Below, in pieces: positions 1 to 9,691 of a stretch of DNA of 33,677 nt (position 1 is its first letter; every line of letters starts with the position of its first letter). Both the position numbers and the translations under genes were made by a program. Below the pieces are notes generated by a model. The model saw only the letters and a program-made list of their open reading frames with translations, had not been told where the DNA came from and did no database searches. Source of the DNA: Bacteroidaceae bacterium (lineage in GTDB: Bacteria; Bacteroidota; Bacteroidia; Bacteroidales; Bacteroidaceae); contig BLLV01000033.1 in the NCBI GenBank assembly GCA_011959205.1, positions 1 to 33,677 of the forward strand, given 5' to 3'.

Positions 1-3000
1 CCCTGCAAATTTCTTACATCGGTTACAAAACCAAAGAAGTGAAGGTGACAGATACTACTTCCAGCTTATCTATTAAATTGGAAGAAGATTCGGAAACATT
101 GGACGAAGTGGTAGTCGTAGGTTATGGTGTGCAGAAGAAAGTCAATCTGACCGGTGCTGTTGCCACTGTGTCGGCCGGTAAATTGGAAAGTCGTGCTACA
201 ACCAATCTTTCCAGTTCATTATCCGGTTTGGTTTCCGGTGTTTCTGTGAGTCAGGGATCGGGTAAGCCAGGTAGTGATGGTGCTAACATCCGTATTCGTG
301 GTATTGGGACATTTAACAGCAGCTATCTTTCTCCGCTGGTTATAGTAGACGGTTCGGAAGCCAGTATATCCTCTGTCAACAGTGAGGATGTGGAGTCTAT
401 TTCATTTCTGAAAGATGCTGCCAGTGCTTCTATTTATGGTTCACGTGGAGCGAACGGGGTCATTTTGATCACCACAAAGAGAGGAAAGAAGGGACAGGCT
501 CCCAAAATTACTTATTCGGGTATCATTTCCGGGACTCGGATGAGTGGAAAGGCTTTCCGCTTTGAAAATAATTATGCCGAATACATGGAAATGGCTAACC
601 GATGGTCTACTAACCGTAATTACGAAGCTGCCGGTAAGTACACGCAAGCGGATATTGACGAATGGCGTGAAGGACTGGCTAAAGACCCCAACGGTACGGA
701 CAATCCGTACGGAATACCCAATTTCCTGGCTTACCCCAGTACGCAATGGGTGGATGAATTATTCCTGCCCAGCACTTCGCAGAAGCACAATATTTCGGTT
801 GTAGGAAGTAGTGAGAATACCAACTATTTGCTGTCTTTCGGATATTTGGATAATCCTGGTACCTTGCAAAATACCGGATTGAAAAATTATTCCGGACGTA
901 TTAATGTGGAAACACAGATTAGCAAGTTTCTGAAAGTGGGTACACAGACTTATGCCACATTCCAGACAAGGGAACCGGGAAATACCAGCTTCAGCTATAT
1001 GTTCCAAAATACTCCTGCCATGACACCCTATTATAATGGCAAGTATGGAGTGGCAGTAGACGGATCTTCCAGCAACAACTTGTTGGCGACTGTTGTCAGT
1101 ACCGGCGGATCACACAACGACACCCGCCTGAATACCACTTGGTTTGCCAAGTTGAATATTATTGAAGGACTGACAGCCGAGGCTCGCTTCAATTATCAGA
1201 CTTTGTTCAATGAGTCGGAAACTCACAGCCGCAAGGTGGACAAGGAGAATTTCCGCACAGGAGAGTTTATTCCGGGTGTCAGTAGCAGTACGGCTACTAC
1301 CAGCCGGAGTACCACACGTTATCAGAACCACACTGCCACAGCTACCGTGAATTATGCCAAAACGATTGGTGTACATGATTTTTCTGTGTTGTTGGGTACG
1401 GAACAATATTATTGGAATGTGAAAGGTTTCAGTGCCACCCGTACAGGATTGCTGGATCTGGATTTGCCCGATTTTACTGCGGCTTTGGACTTGTTGGACC
1501 CCACTTTGGGAGGAACGGCTGAGCAAGACTATGGAGTGATTTCGTACTTCGGCCGTTTGAATTATTCGTATAAGAACCGTTACCTGTTTGAAGCCAATGT
1601 TCGTCGAGACGGGTCATCACGTTTCGGACCGGACTCCCGGTGGGGAACATTCCCTTCTTTTTCGGCTGCATGGCGAATCAGTGAGGAATCGTTTATGAAA
1701 GACATGAAAAATATCTTTTCTAATCTGAAACTGCGTGCATCATGGGGAAAACTGGGTAATACGACATCGGGATATTATGAATGGCAGGCCACGTATGGAG
1801 CTGTGAATTACTCTTTTGGCGGCAATGTATATGATGGATTGCGCCAGGGAAAAATTGCTAATCCCAATTTGCACTGGGAATCTAGTGAGTCAACCGATAT
1901 AGGGATTGATGTAGGTTTTTTGGATAATCGTCTTTCTTTGGAAGCCGACTATTATTCTCGTGTGACAAAGGGAATTCTTGCTTCTCCTTCCGTATATATG
2001 ACAATGGGTACCGTAAGTGCGCCTACCACTAATACTTCTAATATGAGAAACCGTGGTATGGAATTTACATTGCGCTGGACGGACCGTATCAAGGATTTTG
2101 AATATAGCGTCAGTGCTAATTTTACTTACAACAAGAACAGCATTGTGAAATACAAAGGCAAGTACCAGGAAGGATGGACTACCGATGAAAACGGTAACCG
2201 TACTTTTGTGACTAACAGAGGCGATGTGGCCGACATCAGTGGCAATACCATTCGTGTGGAAGGACACATGTTTGATGAATATTATATTTGGCAGCGTCAT
2301 CAAGGAAATGGAAATGTTTACTTGGCCGACGGAGTGACTCCTGACCCTAAAGGAGGACCGCGTGACGGTATGATCCGCACCAAAGCCGACCTTGATTGGG
2401 TGAGAGCCATGCTGGAATACCGGGACGCTGCAGGAAAGAAAGTGTACGACTTCAACGGACAGAGCATAGGTCAGGGCCAGGGATTGTGGTATGGTGAGCT
2501 GGTTTATGCTGATTTGAACGGTGACGGTATGTATGGAACCAATAACAACGACCGCTTTTTTACCGGCAAATCCACTACTCCGAAATACACATACGGTATC
2601 AATCTTTCTGCAGCCTGGAAGGGAATCGACCTCAACATGACTTGGGCGGGGAATGCCGGAATGTATTATTACATATTTGAACGTGGTTTCAATAATATGA
2701 GTGACAGGAGCTGGCAGGAAGGCACCATTGTGGCACGTAACGCTCGTGATATCTATTACTATTGTGACCCGGTGGCATCGGCAACCGATCCTAATTATGA
2801 TCCGGCAACCGATCCCGCAGCTAATATTCATGCTCCGTATGCTCGTATCGGAAACACAGAAGGGGCTTATCGTTCGAACACAGGTAATCTGTATAATGCT
2901 TCTTACATCAAGTTGAAGACGCTGCAAGTGGGATACACCTTCCCGAAAGCATGGACTACCAAGGCGCACATTAATAACCTGCGTGTGTTTGTATCGGGCG

Positions 3001-3116
3001 AAAATTTGCTGACTATCACTAATTTCCCCGGTGTAGATCCTGAAATAGGCGGCGGAGGATTTACTTCTTATCCCATCCCGCGTATGATTTCCGGTGGTGT
3101 TAATATTACTTTTTAA
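1..3116 (+). CDS. SusC-family TonB-dependent outer-membrane transporter (5' partial)
   Basis: Imports oligosaccharides through the outer membrane with TonB energy and partners the SusD that follows. The reading frame is open to the left edge (Leu-Gln-Ile-Ser-Tyr from position 3), so the signal peptide and most of the N-terminal carboxypeptidase-D-like regulatory domain lie outside the window; the GTG at 39 is an internal codon, not a start. Visible in order are the tail of the regulatory domain, the linker LDEVVVVGYG typical of SusC, the plug domain with IRIRGIGTF and FLKDAASASIYGSRGANGV, and a long beta-barrel ending in an aromatic C-terminus (NITF). About 1037 residues are present, near full length for the family. 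The stop is 2 nt before the SusD frame, so the pair is cotranscribed. The substrate cannot be read from the protein; the downstream lyase and GH88 suggest a uronic-acid glycan. Family assignment is very sure. Confidence 0.96.
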   Translation, partial: LQISYIGYKTKEVKVTDTTSSLSIKLEEDSETLDEVVVVGYGVQKKVNLTGAVATVSAGKLESRATTNLSSSLSGLVSGVSVSQGSGKPGSDGANIRIRGIGTFNSSYLSPLVIVDGSEASISSVNSEDVESISFLKDAASASIYGSRGANGVILITTKRGKKGQAPKITYSGIISGTRMSGKAFRFENNYAEYMEMANRWSTNRNYEAAGKYTQADIDEWREGLAKDPNGTDNPYGIPNFLAYPSTQWVDELFLPSTSQKHNISVVGSSENTNYLLSFGYLDNPGTLQNTGLKNYSGRINVETQISKFLKVGTQTYATFQTREPGNTSFSYMFQNTPAMTPYYNGKYGVAVDGSSSNNLLATVVSTGGSHNDTRLNTTWFAKLNIIEGLTAEARFNYQTLFNESETHSRKVDKENFRTGEFIPGVSSSTATTSRSTTRYQNHTATATVNYAKTIGVHDFSVLLGTEQYYWNVKGFSATRTGLLDLDLPDFTAALDLLDPTLGGTAEQDYGVISYFGRLNYSYKNRYLFEANVRRDGSSRFGPDSRWGTFPSFSAAWRISEESFMKDMKNIFSNLKLRASWGKLGNTTSGYYEWQATYGAVNYSFGGNVYDGLRQGKIANPNLHWESSESTDIGIDVGFLDNRLSLEADYYSRVTKGILASPSVYMTMGTVSAPTTNTSNMRNRGMEFTLRWTDRIKDFEYSVSANFTYNKNSIVKYKGKYQEGWTTDENGNRTFVTNRGDVADISGNTIRVEGHMFDEYYIWQRHQGNGNVYLADGVTPDPKGGPRDGMIRTKADLDWVRAMLEYRDAAGKKVYDFNGQSIGQGQGLWYGELVYADLNGDGMYGTNNNDRFFTGKSTTPKYTYGINLSAAWKGIDLNMTWAGNAGMYYYIFERGFNNMSDRSWQEGTIVARNARDIYYYCDPVASATDPNYDPATDPAANIHAPYARIGNTEGAYRSNTGNLYNASYIKLKTLQVGYTFPKAWTTKAHINNLRVFVSGENLLTITNFPGVDPEIGGGGFTSYPIPRMISGGVNITF

Positions 3117-3139
3117 TCATGTACAATAAAGAAATGGAT

Positions 3140-5080
3140 ATGAAAACAATTAGATATTCTATACTCGCAATGATGTTTTGCGGATTACAAGGCTGTGTGG
3201 ATTTGGACACTGCGCCTTATAATCAGGTAGCATCAAATAATATGTGGAGCAATTCGTCTCTGACCAATCAGGGAGTGGCCGGTGTATATGCCAAAATGCG
3301 TGATTGGGGCGTTTACTCCACTTCTTACAGTTATAATGTGGTTCCTTTTGAGTGCCTGGGTATGACGGGTGAGGCCTATCGTTCGATTCCTTATACAAGT
3401 GGTACGGCAGGTTCCGACAATGGTTTCTTTTCTGGTATGTGGAAAAACCTGTATGAAGGTGTCCATCGTGCCAATGATGCCATAGCCAACTTGTCAGAGC
3501 CGGGCCAAGGGGGAGTGGACGAGGAAAGTCGTCTGCGCTTGTTGTCCGAATGTAAGTTCATGCGTGCCTATTATTATACACGTCTCAATGAGTTATATGG
3601 ACGTTACGGGCTGGGAGTGCCGGTTTACACCGAGCCGCTTTCTTCGGTAGGAGACTGTACAAAAGGACAGTCGCCCGAATCGGAAGTGTGGAATTTGATT
3701 GTACAGGATCTGACCGATTGCATCAATGAACCTAATTTCCCGGATCGTTATCAGGAAAAAGGACGTGCCTGCAAAGGAGCGGCATACGCTTTGCGCGGCA
3801 GAGCCTATTTAATGCAGGGAGCTAAATATAATTATAATAATGCTGTTGGCAAGGTGGAGGACACCACGATTGATACCGGTTTGCTGAGACTGGCAGTGGC
3901 AGATTTTGAGAAAGTGCAAGGATGCGGCTTTGATCTTTTTCAAGGTGGATATAAGGAGTTGTTTACTGAAGCAAACGAGGACTGTGTGGAAATGATTTTT
4001 TCATTGCAGAACATCTCCAAACCGGGATATGGATCGGCCATGCAAAAATATTGTGGAACACGCTCCATGATAGACCACGAGAACAGTACCGGGTTCTCGT
4101 ATTACGCACCTTCGGCAGCACTGGTGGATCTTTATGAATACAAGGACGGTACCCCGTTTGACTGGAATGACATTATCCCCGGATATTTTGATGTTCCAGC
4201 CATAGACCGTCTGGTTTATTTTCTACGTAATACCATTGTGGATGGAAAGGAAGTCAGTACTGGTATCCAGAATGCCATTCAAAACAAGCTGAACGGGAAA
4301 AAAATAGCCGACCAGTACTTGCCAGCCGGTAACGAAGAGAGACTAAAGAAGGCATGGGAAAATCGCGATCCTCGACTCAATTATAATGTAATTCTGCCTT
4401 ATGGTGAAGTTTATTTGGGAGGTGATGCAGATATGTATAAGGTGGGAAATACCACCCCGGTTCCCTACGTGTTCAGATGGCCGGTGAAACAGTCTAACCA
4501 TTCGGTTAAGGCACAAGAGTCTGCCGATTGGGGAGTGCACGATATATACGACTTGCGACAAGACGGTAGTGGCGAGGCTGAATTTGCTTACCGCCATCGC
4601 AAGTTCGTGATGGAAGGTTACGACTGTGAATATGCTACTGCCAATCCGATTGACGAACCTATATTGCGCTATGCTTATGTACTTCTGATGTGGGCGGAGG
4701 CTTTGGTACAATTGGATGATCTGGACGGGGCAGCGGAAAAAGTGAACTTGATTCGTGGACGTGCATCTGTGGAAATGCCTCCTTATACGTTTGCCAACAA
4801 GGAAGACGGATTGAACAAGATTCGGAACGAATCGCGTAGAGAGCTGGTCAACGAAAGTGTGAATTTCTATGAAGAATTGCGTTGGGGAACGTTACGTGAA
4901 ACCAAATATTCTACTTACATGGGATACGAACCGTGTGCTCATACGTGCAACGGAATACAGAGTAGTGGTAATGGAGGAGTGAAGTGGTCCGAATCAAACG
5001 ATTACAGTATTTTCCCTGTTCCTAGCGGTGAAATAGAGAAGAATCCGAACCTGAAAAAAACGCCGGGTTGGCTTTATTGA
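3140..5080 (+). CDS. SusD/RagB-family surface glycan-binding lipoprotein
   Basis: Outer-leaflet lipoprotein that caps the SusC barrel and delivers glycan to it. The frame is open from an ATG at 3119, but the start chosen is the ATG at 3140, because it gives a clean lipoprotein signal peptide (MKTIRYSILAMMFCGLQGC, Cys as lipidated residue 19) followed by VDLDTAPYNQ, the usual start of mature SusD proteins. The 646-residue product has the RagB/SusD helical repeats (KFMRAYYYTRLNELYGRYG) and the typical C-terminus with FPVPSGEIEKNPNL. It directly follows SusC and is followed by a strong terminator, so the SusC/SusD transcript probably ends here for the most part. Nothing appears broken. An ATG at 3134 is a possible alternative start. 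Confidence 0.95.
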   Translation: MKTIRYSILAMMFCGLQGCVDLDTAPYNQVASNNMWSNSSLTNQGVAGVYAKMRDWGVYSTSYSYNVVPFECLGMTGEAYRSIPYTSGTAGSDNGFFSGMWKNLYEGVHRANDAIANLSEPGQGGVDEESRLRLLSECKFMRAYYYTRLNELYGRYGLGVPVYTEPLSSVGDCTKGQSPESEVWNLIVQDLTDCINEPNFPDRYQEKGRACKGAAYALRGRAYLMQGAKYNYNNAVGKVEDTTIDTGLLRLAVADFEKVQGCGFDLFQGGYKELFTEANEDCVEMIFSLQNISKPGYGSAMQKYCGTRSMIDHENSTGFSYYAPSAALVDLYEYKDGTPFDWNDIIPGYFDVPAIDRLVYFLRNTIVDGKEVSTGIQNAIQNKLNGKKIADQYLPAGNEERLKKAWENRDPRLNYNVILPYGEVYLGGDADMYKVGNTTPVPYVFRWPVKQSNHSVKAQESADWGVHDIYDLRQDGSGEAEFAYRHRKFVMEGYDCEYATANPIDEPILRYAYVLLMWAEALVQLDDLDGAAEKVNLIRGRASVEMPPYTFANKEDGLNKIRNESRRELVNESVNFYEELRWGTLRETKYSTYMGYEPCAHTCNGIQSSGNGGVKWSESNDYSIFPVPSGEIEKNPNLKKTPGWLY

Positions 5081-5127
5081 TCCAGTTGCACAGAAGTATA
5101 CCGATAGGTATTAAGTTTTTATAAGTG

Positions 5128-5162
5128 AACCGCCTCAAATTAATTATTTGGGGCGGTTTTTA
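5128..5162 (+). terminator. Rho-independent terminator after the first susD
   Basis: A 12-bp stem (AACCGCCTCAAA against TTTGGGGCGGTT, one G-T pair) with a 7-nt AT loop runs into a T-rich tail. It separates susC/susD from the lyase cluster, so the two parts of the locus may be expressed at different levels. Confidence 0.88.
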
Positions 5163-5300
5163 TACTATTTTCCCATAAACAGGCACTTTTTTTATCCTGT
5201 ATGGAAAATATCCATAGGTTTTAAGGACAAAAATAGGATATCAGTGTGGTTCTTTTTCCTCATCTTTGTAACATCATATAATCCTGTAAATGTAGATACT

Positions 5301-7205
5301 ATGAAGAGATTAACAATTTTGCTTTTTACTTTGTTCTGCATATCCGCATCGTTTGCTTATACAGAACGCAATCTGCTTTTGAAACAGATTGATATCAACC
5401 GACTGAAAGATATGCTGGTGCTGAACCAGCAATGGGTTATTTATCCGGATTATGCTGACCGTGCCGGATGGGACTCTTTTTTGGGAACATTTAAGGATGA
5501 ATATATCCGGCGTGGAGAAAAACAATTACAGCATCAATGGCAAGTGGTGAAAGCTACCGATTATTTGGCTTTCGAACGCACCGGAAACCGTAAAGTGATG
5601 GAAGACCCATTTGATGCTAATAACCGGGCCATTGCCGATTTGTTGATGGCGGAACTAGCTGAGGGAAAAGGACGTTTTACAGATCAGTTAGTCAACGGTG
5701 TGTTTCATTCTTGCGAAATGACTTCGTGGGCTCTTGCAGCTCACCTTATTGTGCAGCCTTCGCATCGTTCTTTGCCTACGCATGATTACCCTGTTATTGA
5801 TCTTACTTCAGGCGACCTTGGAGGGTTATTGGCATGGGTTCATTATTTTATGCATGACTCATTTGATAAGATAAACCCTGAAATCTCACGTCGTTTGCGG
5901 TACGAGCTGCAAACTCGTATTCTTGACCCGTATGTAAATAACGACTCCTTTTGGTGGATGGGACGCAATTACAACGGGCGTATGCTCAATAATTGGAATC
6001 CGTGGTGTAACAGCAATGCGTTGATGTGTTTTATGCTACTCGAGAACGATCGTGACAAATTGGCTCAAGGGGTTTATTTGACAATGGAGTCGGTAGACAA
6101 GTTTCTGAATTATATCAAGGCAGACGGTGCCTGTGAGGAGGGACCTTCGTACTGGGGACATGCTGCTGGGAAAACATTGGACTATCTGGAACTGCTTTCC
6201 AGCATTACTGGAGGGAAGGTGAACATTTTTGCCGAACCTATGATCAGGAATATGGGAGAATATATCTCGCGTTCTTATATAGGTAAAGGTTGGGTAGTGA
6301 ACTTTGCCGATGCTTCGGCACATGGCGAGGGAAACGCCTATCTTATTTACCGTTTCGGCAAAGCAGTAGACAGTGATGAATTGAAAGGATTTGCTGCTCT
6401 CATGCGCAAATTGCCCTCTTTGCCTTATAATGGTCGGGATATATTCCGGACACTGGCTTCTATTGCCATTGATAAAGAGTTACAACAGGCTGTTCCCATA
6501 CACGAAAGCCGTCCATTTACTTGGTATCCTGAAACAGAGTTTTGTTATCTTTCGACAAAAAACGGTGTGTTTCTAGCGGCCAAAGGCGGATACAATGACG
6601 AAAGCCATAACCATAATGATGCCGGAACTTGCTCTGTGTGGATGGATCAGACGCCTGTGCTGATAGATGCTGGGGTGGGCACTTATACCCGCCAGACATT
6701 CAGTAGCGAGCGTTATTCCATCTGGACCATGCAGAGCGATTATCACAATTTGCCTATGATAAATGGAGTTTCTGAGAAATATGGAAAAAATTACAAAGCC
6801 ACTCAAGTAAAGGCGGGTAAAAATAGTTTTTCGGCAAATATTGCCACCGCTTATCCTGAAGAGGCCCAGGTGAAGAGATGGATACGTTCTTATATCGTGG
6901 CAGGCAGGCAGGCGACCATCAACGACTCATTCGAATTGAAAAAAAGTATAACACCTAATGTGGTCAATTTTATGACCTGGGGTGAATTGGACCATTCGAA
7001 GAAAGGAGAAGTAGCTATCCGCATAAAAGATGTGAATGCTGTGTTGCAATATGATGCGAATAAGTTTGAATTGACTATAGAGCCTGTGGAATTAGCTGAT
7101 CCGCGTCTTTCCAATGTATGGGGAAAAAACATTTATCGGTTGTCGTTCAAGGCTAGACAACAAACTATAAAAGGAAATTATTCATTTATGATTAAAAAAA
7201 TATAA
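5301..7205 (+). CDS. Heparinase II/III-type polysaccharide lyase, secreted
   Basis: Predicted to cleave uronic-acid-containing polysaccharide by beta-elimination, leaving a 4,5-unsaturated uronic acid. The frame extends upstream to 5148, but the start chosen at 5301 gives a classic signal peptide (MKRLTILLFTLFCISASFA) and a 634-residue protein; the extra upstream codons overlap the preceding terminator. The N-terminal half resembles the alpha/alpha toroid of these lyases (NNWNPWCNSN). The C-terminal half carries the heparinase II/III signature ESHNHNDAG with His436, His438 and Asp440, followed by DAGVGTYTRQTF and SDYHNLPMINGV. Closely related CAZy families on this fold act on hyaluronan, chondroitin, heparin, alginate or gellan; I cannot choose between them. 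A CATCTTTG at 5261-5268 is one base off the -7 box but has no clear -33 partner. GH88 follows after 2 nt, which fits a lyase and unsaturated-uronidase pair. Confidence 0.9.
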   Translation: MKRLTILLFTLFCISASFAYTERNLLLKQIDINRLKDMLVLNQQWVIYPDYADRAGWDSFLGTFKDEYIRRGEKQLQHQWQVVKATDYLAFERTGNRKVMEDPFDANNRAIADLLMAELAEGKGRFTDQLVNGVFHSCEMTSWALAAHLIVQPSHRSLPTHDYPVIDLTSGDLGGLLAWVHYFMHDSFDKINPEISRRLRYELQTRILDPYVNNDSFWWMGRNYNGRMLNNWNPWCNSNALMCFMLLENDRDKLAQGVYLTMESVDKFLNYIKADGACEEGPSYWGHAAGKTLDYLELLSSITGGKVNIFAEPMIRNMGEYISRSYIGKGWVVNFADASAHGEGNAYLIYRFGKAVDSDELKGFAALMRKLPSLPYNGRDIFRTLASIAIDKELQQAVPIHESRPFTWYPETEFCYLSTKNGVFLAAKGGYNDESHNHNDAGTCSVWMDQTPVLIDAGVGTYTRQTFSSERYSIWTMQSDYHNLPMINGVSEKYGKNYKATQVKAGKNSFSANIATAYPEEAQVKRWIRSYIVAGRQATINDSFELKKSITPNVVNFMTWGELDHSKKGEVAIRIKDVNAVLQYDANKFELTIEPVELADPRLSNVWGKNIYRLSFKARQQTIKGNYSFMIKKI

Positions 7206-7207
7206 AT

Positions 7208-8419
7208 ATGAGACTGAAAAAATCTATTCTTCTGGGTTGTGCTGTCCTGTTTACTATGACTTCATGCGGCACATCCGAGAAAAAAAAGTCATGGTCTGAA
7301 AAGGCTGTGGAAAATGCGCGTGCTCAAATCGGTATGGAGATTGATACGATTGAAGCTAGTGGAAAATGTTTGAATCCCGTCACTTTGAATGGAAAAGGCG
7401 GAGTGTATTATTGTGGATATGCCGATTGGCGGAGTGGGTTCTTCCCTGGCAGCGTGTGGTATCTGTATGAGTTGACGGGCGATCAGACTTTACTTCCGCT
7501 GGCGCAAAAGTATACAGAGGCCATTAGTGAGGCCCAAAATCTGACTTGGCACCACGATATTGGTTTTATCATTAACTGTAGTTTCGGAAACGGATTGCGT
7601 CTCACTTCCAAACCTGAATACAAAGACGTGATGATACAGGCGGCAAAATCACTTTGTACCCGTTTCCGTGAAAAGCCCCAAACCATTCAGAGCTGGGACG
7701 TAAAAGGCAACAGCTGGCAATCCGAACGCGGATGGGAGTGTCCGGTTATCATTGATAACATGATGAATCTGGAACTATTGTTTGAGGCAACGAAATTATC
7801 AGGCGATTCAACATTCTATCATGTGGCGACCGCACATGCAGACCGCACTCTTCAGGAACAGTTTCGTCCGGATGGAAGCTGCTATCATGTCATCGACTAT
7901 AGTATTGAAGATGGAAGCGTGCGCCATCGTCACACTGCTCAGGGATATGCTCATGAATCGGTATGGTCCAGAGGACAGGCTTGGGCTATTTACGGATTCA
8001 CGGTATGCTATCGTGAGACCAAAGACCGCAAGTACCTTGATCAGGCACTGAAGACTTTTGAATTCATGAAGAATCACAAGCGCATGCCTGCCGACTTGAT
8101 TCCTTATTGGGATATGGACGCTCCCGGCATTCCGAACGAACCACGTGATGTTTCGTCTGCATCCGTTATCGCATCAGCATTATATGAAATCAGCACTTGT
8201 CCGGTAGAAAACCCTCAGTCATATAAGGAGTATGCCGACAAGATACTGGAGAATTTGTCTACTACTGACTATACGGCTGCTTTGGGCGAAAACGGACGTT
8301 TCATCTTGATGCATAGCGTAGGAAGTATCCCTCACAACAGTGAGATAGATGTTCCGCTGAATTATGCAGACTATTATTATTTGGAAGCGTTGCAACGGAA
8401 AAATAACCTTGAAAAATAA
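7208..8419 (+). CDS. GH88 unsaturated glucuronyl hydrolase, lipoprotein
   Basis: Removes the 4,5-unsaturated uronic acid left at the non-reducing end by the neighbouring lyase. The 403-residue protein starts with a lipoprotein signal peptide ending MTSC (Cys20), so it is probably membrane-anchored. GH88 motifs are visible: WHHDIGF with Asp117 and IIDNMMNLELLF with Asp183, which match the positions of the two essential aspartates of characterised unsaturated glucuronyl hydrolases, then RGWECP and SVWSRGQAWAIYGF. Length is normal for the family. The ATG lies 2 nt after the lyase stop, so the two are translationally close and surely cotranscribed. The related GH105 family is the main alternative; the IDNMMNLELL and WSRGQAW motifs favour GH88. 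Confidence 0.92.
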   Translation: MRLKKSILLGCAVLFTMTSCGTSEKKKSWSEKAVENARAQIGMEIDTIEASGKCLNPVTLNGKGGVYYCGYADWRSGFFPGSVWYLYELTGDQTLLPLAQKYTEAISEAQNLTWHHDIGFIINCSFGNGLRLTSKPEYKDVMIQAAKSLCTRFREKPQTIQSWDVKGNSWQSERGWECPVIIDNMMNLELLFEATKLSGDSTFYHVATAHADRTLQEQFRPDGSCYHVIDYSIEDGSVRHRHTAQGYAHESVWSRGQAWAIYGFTVCYRETKDRKYLDQALKTFEFMKNHKRMPADLIPYWDMDAPGIPNEPRDVSSASVIASALYEISTCPVENPQSYKEYADKILENLSTTDYTAALGENGRFILMHSVGSIPHNSEIDVPLNYADYYYLEALQRKNNLEK

Positions 8420-8420
8420 A

Positions 8421-8430
8421 AAAGAGGAGG
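8421..8430 (+). promoter_or_regulatory. Strong Shine-Dalgarno ahead of the DUF2264 gene
   Basis: AAAGAGGAGG sits 5 nt before the ATG at 8436. Most starts in this window lack such a purine core, and Bacteroides genes usually do without one. It decides the start at 8436 over upstream in-frame codons that overlap GH88. Confidence 0.7.
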
Positions 8431-8435
8431 TATTT

Positions 8436-9677
8436 ATGAAACTGAAATTATTGGTTCTGTTTTTCTTGTCGGCTTGTCTGCTGACAGAAGTATCTGCTCG
8501 TAAAAAAACACCAGCACCGGTGAGTGACCGTCAGCAATGGGCTGAACTTTGTTACCGCATAGCTGCCCCGGTATTGGAAAATATGAGCAAAGGTGAATTA
8601 CAAAAGAACATGCAGTTGGAACTTAGCCCCACTTGGGACGGACGAGACAAACGTGTGGCTTATATGGAAACCTTTGGCCGACTTATGGCGGGCATCTCTC
8701 CTTGGCTGGCTCTTCCCGACGATGATACGGAGGAGGGAAAAATGCGCAAGCAACTCCGTGAATGGGCTTTGGCGTCTTATCGAAATGCTGTCGATCCCGA
8801 AAGCCCGGACTTTTTGTTGTGGGAAACTAACTCTACTCAGCGATTGGTGGATGCCGCTTATTTGGCAGAAAGCTTTCTTCGTGCTCCTGATGTTACTTGG
8901 AAATTATTGGACGAAGTGACTCGGAAACGCTATGTAGAACGTTTCCAACGGTTGAAAATAGTGCGTCCTGCTTACAACAACTGGTTGTTGTTCCGCGGAC
9001 TGATTGAGGCCTTTTTAATGTCAATAGGTGAAGATGCCGATCAATATGTCCTGACTGTAGCTGCCAACAAAATTAATGAATGGTATCTGAGTGACGGTTG
9101 GTATTCCGATGGTCCGGAGTTTGCACTGGATTATTACAATGCATACGTTATTCATCCAATGTACATCGAAATGTTGGAAGTATTGAACAAGCACAAGTTT
9201 TGGACACCTATCAGCACCGAATTGGCAATCAAGCGTATGCAGCGTTTCAATGTCTTTATGGAGCGTCTTATTTCTCCCGAAGGAACATATCCGGCATTCG
9301 GACGTTCGGTAGTTTATCGTATGGGGGCTTTCCAGACTCTGGCTATGGCTGCATGGAAATACGGACTTCCCAAAGGATTGACTAACGGACAGGTACGTAG
9401 CGCGCTAACAGCTGTTATGAAAAATATGTTCAAGGTGGAAGGAAACTTTAATGAAGGTGGATTCTTGCAACTGGGATTTGCCGGGCATCAGCCTGAATTA
9501 TCCAATTACTATACGAATAATGGTAGCTTGTATATGACCTCTTTGGTATTCATGCCGTTGGGGTTGTCTGCCGATCATCCTTTCTGGACAGATGCTGCCC
9601 AGCCATGGACTTCACAGAAAGCATGGAGCGGACAGCCGTTTCCTATTGACGGACATCATTCATTGCGAACCAAGTAA
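8436..9677 (+). CDS. DUF2264 family protein, probable secreted glycan hydrolase
   Basis: A 413-residue exported protein of the DUF2264 family. The frame is open from 8364, overlapping GH88, but the start at 8436 gives a good signal peptide (MKLKLLVLFFLSACLLTEVSA) behind a strong ribosome site. The body is rich in aromatic and helix-forming residues, as in alpha/alpha-toroid enzymes: YMETFGRLMAGISPWL near the N-terminus, NNWLLFRGLIEAFL, DGWYSDGPEFALDYYN in the middle, and GSLYMTSLVFMPLGL near the C-terminus. From memory, some DUF2264 members have been placed in CAZy GH154 as beta-glucuronidases, which would suit this locus, but that link should be confirmed. I do not assign catalytic residues. 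It lies 16 nt after GH88 and 14 nt before the phosphoesterase, within one operon. Confidence 0.85.
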   Translation: MKLKLLVLFFLSACLLTEVSARKKTPAPVSDRQQWAELCYRIAAPVLENMSKGELQKNMQLELSPTWDGRDKRVAYMETFGRLMAGISPWLALPDDDTEEGKMRKQLREWALASYRNAVDPESPDFLLWETNSTQRLVDAAYLAESFLRAPDVTWKLLDEVTRKRYVERFQRLKIVRPAYNNWLLFRGLIEAFLMSIGEDADQYVLTVAANKINEWYLSDGWYSDGPEFALDYYNAYVIHPMYIEMLEVLNKHKFWTPISTELAIKRMQRFNVFMERLISPEGTYPAFGRSVVYRMGAFQTLAMAAWKYGLPKGLTNGQVRSALTAVMKNMFKVEGNFNEGGFLQLGFAGHQPELSNYYTNNGSLYMTSLVFMPLGLSADHPFWTDAAQPWTSQKAWSGQPFPIDGHHSLRTK

Positions 9678-9691
9678 AAGAAAAAAGAAAT

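Noticed and set aside
39-41. GTG as the start of the first SusC
   Set aside because: The frame is open upstream to the window edge and encodes the end of the regulatory domain, so the gene is cut by the window.
1890-2969. Long open frame (359 codons) on the minus strand inside susC
   Set aside because: It is antisense to a well-conserved part of the SusC barrel, has a non-protein-like composition rich in His, Ile and Ser, and no leader or promoter.
7548-7565. TGGCACC followed by TATTGG, resembling a sigma-54 promoter
   Set aside because: It is inside the GH88 coding sequence, codes for the conserved WHHDIG motif and has the wrong spacing to a TTGC box.
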